64,000 nucleotides of DNA from Bacteroidales bacterium UBA3653 (GTDB lineage Bacteria; Bacteroidota; Bacteroidia; Bacteroidales; Paludibacteraceae). This document shows, one piece after another, positions 20,901 to 26,700 of this stretch. Made by a program: the position numbers and the translations under genes. The notes beneath the pieces are model-generated. The model had not been told where the DNA came from. It did no database searches and saw only the letters and a program-made list of their open reading frames with translations. The stretch covers positions 288,464-352,463 of the forward strand of contig DFKE01000012.1 of NCBI GenBank assembly GCA_002373505.1, written 5' to 3'. Position 1 is the stretch's first letter; each line of letters opens with the position of its first letter.

Positions 20901-21068
20901 CCGGGTCGCCATCGTATCACGATGGATGTACATGGTCAGAACGCTGCTACAGGCATTGGAAACGTACAGGGTGACGAAGTACAAAGCACCAAGGTGCTCA
21001 TCAACGGCGAGCTCTTCATCCTCCGCGGCGAGAAGATGTACGACGCAACCGGAAGAATGGTGAAATAA
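14943..21068 (+). CDS. Giant multidomain surface protein with InlB B-type repeats and T9SS-like tail
   Basis: This 2041-residue secreted protein has a signal peptide (KYAACMLLAFILGIGQMWG). A beta-rich N-terminal region is followed by InlB/Listeria-Bacteroides B-type repeats at about 440-660 (each ending TITAQWA- or LTAQWA-like), a ThuA/amidotransferase-like alpha-beta domain at about 665-880 (KVLYVTNNNVTTTKASDKLY), an Ig-like domain (about 880-980), further B-type repeats (about 1000-1120 and 1358-1428), and more sandwich domains. The last 200 residues match the end of the 1619-aa protein at 23.7 kb and finish FILRGEKMYDATGRMVK, a sorting-tail-like motif. Function is unknown; adhesion or surface binding is inferred. 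It has a duplicated leader and a micro-ORF downstream. Confidence 0.85.
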   Translation: MRNKLTKFLTSECPPKGMRQFAKTWKYAACMLLAFILGIGQMWGDDWTAANIVANSGAGTTKSHITVSSPGITSTTSAQIWKDGKTAKNETTLQIGASTTSDYNKTKSYVEIKAEKGYALGTTLNFRGGSNDSNDKNCVVVWWTGKVGATFTGYEVVKLNNKNISSSASANYSVTLPANTRVVRIYRQVTFNSTNTAFGTENTLGDGKAYFASVTATSVVAPEIEGDAEMLKSETIPFVGYPAGGTWAVTSGSATINHTSGALTSGSTSGDVVISYTVDAKSGSHTVTVLNTDSKTICWDFTQGTMPTASGVTATGNGEFNTMGYNLATANANFAYIDVEEAGYIISAATLTVFPGGTGDKNFTGDFNASLTDAISTTEGEFWRIDKSVSDSEKNTEVNLGAVSSVPSGSTAFRITKGNTGTVVGKVWLTLEKYVPAATHTLAWDFAGGSCSATEGDDYTAGGAVAEGATLTYPAANTMSKTDYLFDGWSSSTTTMPTTDLTITAQWATAYTVTFASNGGGGTMDPIQYKADAEVTIPACDFTPEDAYHAFTHWAITGVAGKTTGNPGETFDMPAGPVTLTAQWAASYGITKGSHTNGDFTIDPTSAAAGTEITLAATPDEDYLFGAWEVVKTSDGTDAGVTVTNNKFEMPAFAVTVNATFVADTRAKVLYVTNNNVTTTKASDKLYEALKDDYRVTIVGPASTETVTNYALVVLHESVGGSNYNATAVAAAKGGAVPVLNTKSYFYNDGRWNWGTPNAGKTIKGATLNSAYCNIASHPLFAGVTVSDGFFEITNDAAAKCMQPIGSFVAGKEGYTLATTPNNDSGEGCAIHELTPEQRGVASGKYLMISVLGDKLSALNANGQKLFQNAAAYLIDGTASWTPVAVPTSPVVAATPTENYTEGGTITLTASAEGTSASTVYTWYKGADWATASATTPVQAASTSGATFSKTAAVEDAGTYWCNISNGTSCDAQASVTITVSSASTPTHTISYDNVKGTDMTAYPTEYTEGIGVASFDPLADITGWHFVEWSPASIATDATTDQTITAVWAQVFEVTFNLQGHGAEIAKQDIISGEKATEPTAPSAIGYDFGGWFTDAECTAGNEFDFNTPITAATPLYAKWTAFDGCTLLVPATSGDAPAVGDPISMQTGSKGGSMSVVGTPLSYNAYGLSFESSSSAKAKVTINNEIQEGTVISLTLVANGTSAPRGLHLYTGDGATKIESLGWNSEVVKYTEATFTYTVKATDVALIGSNEFQLWRNGSVFLKKLTVTNCGDAITFHNLTSAVNIAGKGTVTLGASSVREGKTTTATYSEIDPLYEFVNWTVSGTGASIADASANPATITMGTEDAVVTLNLQVKPVYYTVTYYDGASKMGTEQVAENGHPSATDITTKKLGYNFLGWSETDGGAVVNLNDISITAPKNLYAKYEAVVCPTSGTVYKFQLKTDLTNGNVFETKPNSVAFTTDNYLSELTGGILTGSIDNNNVNRLQFYDNKAVGFYSGTGGTLTIGLDCELAEGDVIKYINYANSGNKMTLSDATHTQTLDGNGTEEVQTWEVPSAWAGATELTLVRGGNTPKLTYFEIYRRPVATGATLADLTIRQGQSKTPVMTLVPSADARVTSQAWEIVGTPTNLTGAAINPATGAITTGTLDDPTSTGSISVKVTLNGSIEATCTATVVGNIDQQNVTKSTVWDWHNTGATANIQLDENTDPKKNENFVLANVAVNNNDEFESDKLAVEGEYMVRDYNKTDPYFQGQLIQFHTTVAGVVRVKFAHTGNATAEKPARELYINGVATGDTRANATPAWSNYIEVPAGDVSITAHYVNLLPAAAQQYIRVFEIEFLAENTARARALTVGNLGTTCIKNACIVRGAEIYEIKGKNDIGKIVFDQLGADEVLEAGHPYVMVAKEANIRFFNTIADPATEPYDAGNGLIGTFEQKEFAAGEASEGLYFFKDHALWAAKETGMTIPAYRCYLNMNAVGTFSGGAPAPGRHRITMDVHGQNAATGIGNVQGDEVQSTKVLINGELFILRGEKMYDATGRMVK

Positions 21069-21101
21069 GTGAACTAGACGAACTAGAAAAAACAGATAGT
21101 T

Positions 21102-21245
21102 ATGACAAAGAAAATCTATAATCAACCGCAGACAGAGATCGCTCTCTGCCAGACAGAGCCGATGATGCAGTTCATCAACGTGTCTGTTAATGGTTCTTAT
21201 CCTCCGGGTGGCGGTGGAGGCGGTGGCGCGCCTATTGGCGATTAA
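21102..21245 (+). CDS. Glycine-rich micro-ORF paired with the 2041-aa surface protein
   Basis: This 47-residue peptide starts MTKKIYNQPQTEIALCQTEP, has a short hydrophobic middle and ends with seven consecutive glycines and APIGD. It lies 33 nt after the surface gene and just before the shared terminator, so it is probably cotranscribed. A peptide of the same plan (M-A-KK-Y--P--E, hydrophobic middle, poly-Gly, -I-D) follows the other giant surface gene. No known family is assigned. Its recurrence supports it as a real gene. Confidence 0.65.
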   Translation: MTKKIYNQPQTEIALCQTEPMMQFINVSVNGSYPPGGGGGGGAPIGD

Positions 21246-21293
21246 CCGGATTAAACCTTATCGGCGGGAGAGTTCTCGCATGATGCAGCTACA

Positions 21294-21334
21294 CACCGGC
21301 CCTGTCAGAGTTTGGCAGGGCTGGTGCGTTTTGG
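21294..21334 (+). terminator. Terminator of surface-gene cassette 1
   Basis: A 14-bp stem (CACCGGCCCTGTCA / TGGCAGGGCTGGTG, with two GU pairs) is followed by CGTTTTGG. It is nearly identical in sequence to the terminator at 28742-28784 after the second surface cassette, although the rest of the gap differs. Confidence 0.85.
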
Positions 21335-21340
21335 AAAATA

Positions 21341-21452
21341 ACGTTCGCACTAACGTGCAAATGCCAAATTATGCCGCTAAAAATCTATTTATGCGAGCAT
21401 AATAAATTTTTATCGTCAAAAATTTGGATATTTGATTTTTTTGTAGTAACTT
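21341..21452 (+). repeat. 112-bp promoter repeat R1 (intact promoter)
   Basis: The unit begins ACGTTCGCACTAACGTGC, contains the AAATTTTT-N6-AAAAATTT palindrome and ends at TAGTAACTT. Copies lie at 22293-22347 (truncated), 22428-22539 (full length, 112 bp) and 22575-22687 (same ends, different core). Only R1 and R4 continue into the intact -7 sequence TAACTTTG. Confidence 0.85.
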
Positions 21453-21454
21453 TG
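21423..21454 (+). promoter_or_regulatory. Promoter and operator-like palindrome of the ParE-type module
   Basis: -33 TTTG (21423-21426) and -7 TAACTTTG (21447-21454) are separated by 20 nt. The palindrome AAATTTTT-N6-AAAAATTT immediately overlaps the -33, the position expected for antitoxin autorepression. A Shine-Dalgarno-like AAAGGAG precedes the ATG at 21479. Confidence 0.8.
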
Positions 21455-21478
21455 CAGTCGGAAAAGAAAGGAGTATTT

Positions 21479-21715
21479 ATGGCAACATATGCACTGACAA
21501 TTAACGAACGTAGTAGTCAAGGAAAAGCATTATTGGCTTATTTGAGTACGTTGAACATTCAGTTACGACCGGTTAGAAAGGAAATAATTGATGCTCCTTG
21601 CCAATTTACTGCAGATGAACTGCGCGATATATTGGTTCAAGCCACTTCGGAAGCCCGTACAGAAACGGGGACAACCCACGTTGATTTTAAAAGCGAAGTA
21701 GCAAAATGGCTTTAA
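21479..21715 (+). CDS. Antitoxin of ParE/RelE-type module
   Basis: This 78-residue protein starts MATYALTINERSSQGKALLA, a short beta-strand then helix as in RHH or Phd-like antitoxins, and has an acidic C-terminal half (FTADELRDILVQATSEARTE). The start at 21479 is chosen because the promoter -7 lies at 21447-21454; the longer open frame from 21371 would begin upstream of the promoter. It overlaps the toxin gene by 10 nt. A deleted copy of part of this gene lies at about 22696-22731. Confidence 0.75.
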   Translation: MATYALTINERSSQGKALLAYLSTLNIQLRPVRKEIIDAPCQFTADELRDILVQATSEARTETGTTHVDFKSEVAKWL

Positions 21716-22032
21716 TTCGATGGCAAAAAACCGCTAAGACCCACGTGAGGCAGATTTTTGATTATTATAAGGAGCATGCCTCACTGCCCGTTGCTACTGC
21801 GTTAAGCGGATCAATAGTAAGTAGCGTGGATGTTCTGGAAGACTTTCCAACCGCAGGTGTAATAGATGCGGATTTATCTACAAAGGGCGCAATATACCGA
21901 TATGTTGTAGTGAGGTATAGCAGGCGTACGTACCGTGTGTATTACCTATATGAAAATGATATATGTGCTATTCTTGCTATTTGGGATTGTAGCATGCAAC
22001 CCATTAAGCGTAAGTCGATAATAAAACATTAA
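21706..22032 (+). CDS. ParE/RelE-family toxin
   Basis: This 108-residue protein has the ParE/RelE layout: N-terminal helices (TAKTHVRQIFDYYKEHASLP), then a beta-sheet with the conserved YRYVVVRYSRRTYRVYYLYE and a last strand ICAILAIWDCSMQP. ParE members poison gyrase and RelE members cleave mRNA on the ribosome; sequence reading cannot separate them, though the sheet pattern is nearer ParE. It is translationally coupled to the antitoxin. Confidence 0.85.
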   Translation: MALIRWQKTAKTHVRQIFDYYKEHASLPVATALSGSIVSSVDVLEDFPTAGVIDADLSTKGAIYRYVVVRYSRRTYRVYYLYENDICAILAIWDCSMQPIKRKSIIKH

Positions 22033-22038
22033 ATATAG

Positions 22039-22185
22039 AAATATTTGCAGATGCCTGGCCGCGCATTGCGAATGGTTTTGGAATGGCTGGATTTGCACAG
22101 AGACGAATTATTGGCTAATTTATTGATAGATGCTTTGCTGAATTGTATATACGTAAGACGGGTTGAGACTTATTTCCGATATTAG
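22039..22185 (+). pseudogene. 3' remnant of a DUF4160-type gene
   Basis: The frame KYLQMPGRALRMVLEWLDL followed by HRDELLANLL matches the C-terminal signature I remember for DUF4160 proteins (LP-RALR-V-EW--LH--EL--NW). The N-terminal half is absent and an in-frame stop lies just upstream at 22036. The frame then drifts into unrelated residues and stops at 22183. It is a decayed fragment directly after the ParE-type toxin. Confidence 0.6.
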
Positions 22186-22260
22186 TCTTCAGGAGTTTGT
22201 ATCAATATTGAAAAAATAGAGGACAACAAACTTTAGCGGAGATACAACGACATTTATAAA

Positions 22261-22289
22261 TTATTAACTTAAAACATAAATATTATGAC
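22261..22289 (+). repeat. Leader remnant of the second surface gene
   Basis: TTATTAACTTAAAACATAAA followed by TATTATGA recurs at 23683-23711 with one extra A, where it is the leader and start codon of the 1619-aa protein. Here the ATG is followed only by promoter repeat R2, so it is an orphan leader. The two copies bracket the repeat cluster and the RhuM gene. Confidence 0.7.
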
Positions 22290-22292
22290 AAA

Positions 22293-22347
22293 CATAATAA
22301 ATTTTTATCGTCAAAAATTTGGATATTTGATTATTTTGTAGTAACTT
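22293..22347 (+). repeat. Promoter repeat R2 (left-truncated, dead -7)
   Basis: This repeat matches R1 from CATAATAAATTTTTATCG to TAGTAACTT, then departs into CGGACTCCGCC. The -7 therefore reads TAACTTCG instead of TAACTTTG, and no ORF follows. GTAACTTCGG here and CCGAAGTTAC at 22420-22429 form an inverted pair. Confidence 0.75.
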
Positions 22348-22427
22348 CGGACTCCGCCTTGCTGCGCAAATCAAATATGTAACTTCGGCACGCCCCTTCC
22401 CCTGCGGGGTGGGTTCCCTCCGAAGTT

Positions 22428-22539
22428 ACGTTCGCACTAACGTGCTAATGCCAAATTATGCCGCTAAACCTTTATTTATGCAAGCATAATAAATTTTTAT
22501 CGTCAAAAATTTGGATATTTGATTTTTTTGTAGTAACTT
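22428..22539 (+). repeat. Promoter repeat R3 (full length, dead -7)
   Basis: This 112-bp copy is the same length as R1 and nearly identical to it. Like R2 it continues into CGGACTCCGCCTTGCTGCGC at the -7, which destroys TAnnTTTG. Another CCGAAGTTAC inverted partner lies at 22568-22577. Confidence 0.8.
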
Positions 22540-22574
22540 CGGACTCCGCCTTGCTGCGCAATTCCCCCGAAGTT

Positions 22575-22687
22575 ACGTTCGCTCAATTTAGCGAACTCCA
22601 AATAAATTGGCAAAAACATTTATAAATACGAGCATTAATAATTTTTTTACCAATTTATTTGGTAATTCAAATTTTTTGTAGTAACTT
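22575..22687 (+). repeat. Promoter repeat R4 (exchanged core)
   Basis: It shares the ACGTTCGC beginning and the TTTTTTGTAGTAACTT end with R1. In place of the central palindrome it has a different one, TACCAA-N5-TTGGTA (22648-22664), and GTTCGCT-N6-AGCGAAC at the start. This looks like an exchange of operators in a constant promoter frame. Confidence 0.7.
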
Positions 22688-22689
22688 TG
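22648..22689 (+). promoter_or_regulatory. Promoter with palindromic operator upstream of RhuM gene
   Basis: -33 TTTG (22658-22661) lies inside the palindrome TACCAA-N5-TTGGTA, and -7 TAACTTTG (22682-22689) is 20 nt downstream. A repressor bound to the palindrome would block the -33. Confidence 0.7.
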
Positions 22690-22695
22690 CAGTCG

Positions 22696-22731
22696 GAAAG
22701 GAAAGAAGATAATTGATGCGCCTTGCCAATA
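22696..22731 (+). pseudogene. Deletion remnant of a second antitoxin gene
   Basis: The stretch GAAAGGAAAGAAGATAATTG then ATGCGCCTTGCCAAT matches codons 34-44 of the antitoxin at 21479 (KEIIDAPCQF). It is joined directly to the leader GCAGTCGGAAAGGAAAG shared with that gene. It suggests a duplicated module whose antitoxin start was lost by a deletion between GAAAG-type microhomologies. Confidence 0.55.
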
Positions 22732-22779
22732 TTATTTATTAAATACATGACTAAATAAACCCGAACTAGGGGGAGAAGA

Positions 22780-23673
22780 ATGGAAACAGGTGAGATAGTG
22801 ACGTATCAAGAGACTGAGAACGTGGTGGTCTATAGTAGCGCGGATAATGCTGTACATTTGAAAGTACAACTGGCAGATGAGACAGTTTGGCTGACACAAC
22901 AGCAAATGGCGGACTTATTCGGGGTACAGATTCCCGCAATCTCCAAGCATTTGGCAAACATATTTCGCGAAGGAGAACTCAATAAGAATTCAGTTATTTC
23001 CATTTTGGAAAATACTGCCACAGATGGGAAGAAATACCGTACTATGTTTTATAATCTGGACGCGATTTTATCAGTCGGTTACAGGGTAAATAGTGTGAAT
23101 GCAACTCGCTTTCGTCAATGGGCAAATCGTATATTGAAAGATTATCTGCTACGGGGATATGCACTCAATCCGCACCTCCGTTATATGGAACAGAGGATAG
23201 ATAATAAATTACAAGAGCACACTACGCAAATACACGAACTGCAAAACAAAGTGGATTTCTTCATCCGTACGTCATTACCTCCGAGAGAAGGAATTTTTGT
23301 AGATGGACAGATATATGATGCGTATGAATTTATAGAGAAACTTATTAAAACGGCAAAGAGGTCTATATTGTTGATAGATAATTATGTGGATGAATCGGTG
23401 TTGACGATGATGAGTACGAAACAACAAGGTGTACAAGTAGAAATTCATACCAAAGAAATAACGGATGTGCTGCAATTGGCAGCGAAACATTTTAACGCAC
23501 AATATGGAGATTTGTTATTATATGAAACGAAAATATACCACGATCGTTTCTTGATTATAGATGACGAAACTATATACTTAATAGGTGCGTCACTGAAAGA
23601 TGCGGGAAAACGCCTTTTTGCCTTTACGCAAATGGACCCCTCGCAAATAAAAGCCATTAAAAGCAGGTTATAA
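22780..23673 (+). CDS. RhuM-family protein fused to a PLD-like domain
   Basis: This 297-residue protein has an N-terminal 150 residues matching the virulence RhuM family: VWLTQQQMADLFGVQIPAIS (a winged-helix-like segment), then DGKKYRTMFYNLDAILSVGY and FRQWANRILKDYLLRGYAL. A short coiled segment is followed by a C-terminal domain that looks phospholipase-D-like, with one HxR/K-x4-D motif (YHDRFLIIDD) and IYLIGASLKDAGKR. The single motif would need dimerisation for activity. It has a Shine-Dalgarno-like GGGGGAGAAG and lies 35 nt before the next surface gene. RhuM function is not established; a phage- or island-borne DNA-acting role is inferred. Confidence 0.75.
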   Translation: METGEIVTYQETENVVVYSSADNAVHLKVQLADETVWLTQQQMADLFGVQIPAISKHLANIFREGELNKNSVISILENTATDGKKYRTMFYNLDAILSVGYRVNSVNATRFRQWANRILKDYLLRGYALNPHLRYMEQRIDNKLQEHTTQIHELQNKVDFFIRTSLPPREGIFVDGQIYDAYEFIEKLIKTAKRSILLIDNYVDESVLTMMSTKQQGVQVEIHTKEITDVLQLAAKHFNAQYGDLLLYETKIYHDRFLIIDDETIYLIGASLKDAGKRLFAFTQMDPSQIKAIKSRL

Positions 23674-23682
23674 CAAGCATTA

Positions 23683-23711
23683 TTATTAACTTAAAAACAT
23701 AAATATTATGA
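23683..23711 (+). repeat. Leader of the 1619-aa surface gene (second copy)
   Basis: TTATTAACTTAAAAACATAA followed by ATATTATGA repeats the 22261-22289 orphan leader with a 1-bp indel. It carries the start codon of the surface gene at 23708. Confidence 0.7.
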
Positions 23712-26700
23712 AACATTTTAAACAATTTTTTGTCTTTGCCCTCTTGGCACTATTTAGTGTCAGTATGTGGGCAGCCACTGGTGATGTGCCTGTCACTATC
23801 TCGTATTCAGACATTCCGGATGGCTTTACTGCAACGACGGGAACATCTGGCTCTTTGACAGCAACGGTTTCCTCTGCGGATGATTTAACAATTAATTATT
23901 CGGGAATTAACACAAAGAGCAGTGCAACAGCAGCAGACCATGCTTATGGATATGCAATGTTCTTGAAGAACAATGGTTATATGTATAGTGGTGCGGCTCC
24001 GACAGGATATTATCCAAGTAATGTAGTGGTAACCTTTGGTTCTAATACCGGAACATCGGGAAAAGCTGGTATTACTTTCGGAACGACATCTCTTTCGACT
24101 CGCAATAGCAGTGTTACAGGAGCAGTGGCAAAAAGCGGGACATGCGAACTTGCTAACACAGACCAAACTAAGACGTATTGGAATTTCTCGACTACTGGTG
24201 CGAATGTGCAAGTAGATAAAATCGTCATAACATATTCTTTGGTTTCAACTACTTCTTGCGCGGCTCCAACATTCTCGCCGGCAGCAGGTGCTGTGGTAAG
24301 CGGAACAGAAGTTACGATAAACAGTGCAACAGAAGGTGCAACTATTTATTATACCTTAGACGAAACTGATCCTACTACAAGTTCTGCCACAACTCAACCG
24401 ATAGTGATTACTTCTGCAACTACAATCAAGGCAATGGCTGTAAAGAGCGGCTTGGATAATAGTAGCGTAGCAACAGCGGCTTATACTGTATTAACTCCGC
24501 AAACCATTTCAGCAATAAAACCAACGGAAACTACAGAGGGTGCCGAATTCCTTTTGAATGATGTCACTGTCACATATGCGAACGGAAATAATGTATATGT
24601 GAAAGATGCTACCGGATATATTATGGTTTATTCTGCAATTGCAGGAGCTGAGAATGGCAAGGTTCTTCAAGGACTGCAAGGTAAAGCAAAATTGTACTAC
24701 GGACTTCCCGAAGTTTCAACCGTAACAAAGGCTCCGACTGTAACCGATGGTTCTGCAGTTGCTCCGGAAGCATTGACAGCTTATCCTAAAGCTGCAGATG
24801 TAAATAAATACGTAACAATGGAGGACGTTACTTTTGCATCTGCTGTTTCTTTCACATCAGGATCGGTAACTAATGCGAATGGAACTTTTGATGGCGCTAC
24901 TCTTGTATTCCGTAATAACTTTAAACTTAATGTATCCTTGACAGCCGGAACTCCATACAGAGTTGTTGGTATTGTTCAGAAATACAATGACAATTTCCAA
25001 ATATATCCTATCTCCTTTGAGGAAATCGTAAGTGCAAGTCAAGTAGCCACTCCGACGTTCTCGCCGGCAGCGGGTACTTATACTGAAGTACAAAGCGTAA
25101 CTCTTTCTTGTGAAACATCTGATGCAAGTATTTATTATACAACCAATGGCGATGTTCCGACATCTGCATCTACTCCTTATACCAGCGCAATTAGTGTGGG
25201 CGAGACAATGACCATCAAGGCAATTGCCGTTAAGGGTGGAATGGATGATAGTAATGTAGCTTCTGCTACCTACACCATCAACTTGCCGGAGAATGAGGAA
25301 GTTCGTAAGACTTGGGATTTATCTATTGACGAAACAGCAACTGCAAGTGATGATGAGTTGACATGGACGGCGACTTATGTAGGAATGAGTTACGCAAAAG
25401 GGACGGCTTCTTCCAATGCAAATAATTATTACCCCGGAACAGCAGGACAATCATATACTTCAACTCGTTTCTATAAGAATGGTGTATTGACCATTACTCC
25501 TTCTGGCAAACAAATTACATCAATAGTCTTTACGGCAACAACGACAGGCTATGCCAACGCTCTCCAGAGCAGTACTTGGACAAATGGTTCGGCGGCAGTA
25601 TCTGATAAAGTGGTAACAGTAACACCTACGGATGGCGAATCTGCAATTAGTGCAACTATAGGTGCAACTTGTGGATTCACAGCCGTTCAGGTAAATTATA
25701 TTGACATAGACATGACTAAACCGGAAACTCCGGTATTTAGTGTTGCTGCGGGAACTTATACTGAAGTACAGAATGTAACTATTACTTGCGCAACAGAAGG
25801 TGCAACCATTTATTATACGACAAATGGCGATACTCCGGATAATACTTCCACAGAATATACTGCAGCAATCAGTGTGGGCGAGAATATGACCATTAAGGCA
25901 ATCGCTATCAAGGATACTAAATCCAGTAGTGTAGCAGAAGCGGCTTATGTTATTAATCTGCCGGAGGATGAAAATGTCCGCAAGACATGGGACTTGAGTA
26001 CGGATTCGTACGTGTCAGATCCAGAGCCTACAGCAGATTTGATTCAATGGACAGCAACATATGTGTCTATGAAGAATGAGCGAACAGGGACTGAAACAGC
26101 AGTAAACAATTATATTCCAACTGTAAAAACGTCGACCCGTTTCTACAGCGATAATAAATTGACTATTACTCCGAGCGGCAAACAAATCTCGACAATTGTA
26201 TTTACAGCGACATCTGATGCTTACGCTACAGCACTTGCTGGAAGTACATGGACAAACGCAACGGCAGAAGCAACAGGTTCGGTTGTAACCGTAACAGCGG
26301 CAGGTACAGGTGCTGTTTCTGCGGCAGTTGGTGGAACTTGTGGCTTCACGGCTGTGCAAGTTAATTACGGTCCGATAGATCCTTCAATCCCAGATGCTCC
26401 GACCTTCTCTGTAGCAGCAGGAACATATACTGTAGTTCAGACTGTAGAAATTGCGTGTGCAACTGCAGGTGCAACGATCTATTATACTACAGATGGTTCT
26501 ACTCCGGATAATACTTCTACGGAATATACTGGAGCTATCACTGTTGACGCAACAATGACTATTAAGGCCATTGCTGTTAAGGAAACGAAGTCGAGCTCAG
26601 TAGCAACAGCTACATATACAATTAATCTGCCTATCGTCTTGACTACAATGGATGCAATCTTCGCAAAGGCTACGGAGTTCGGAAATACACTTACGGAAGT

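Noticed and set aside
19833..21125. 430-residue antisense frame over the end of the 2041-aa surface gene
   Set aside because: No recognisable domain, no promoter, cysteine-rich shadow composition; the sense frame has a clear signal peptide and tail.
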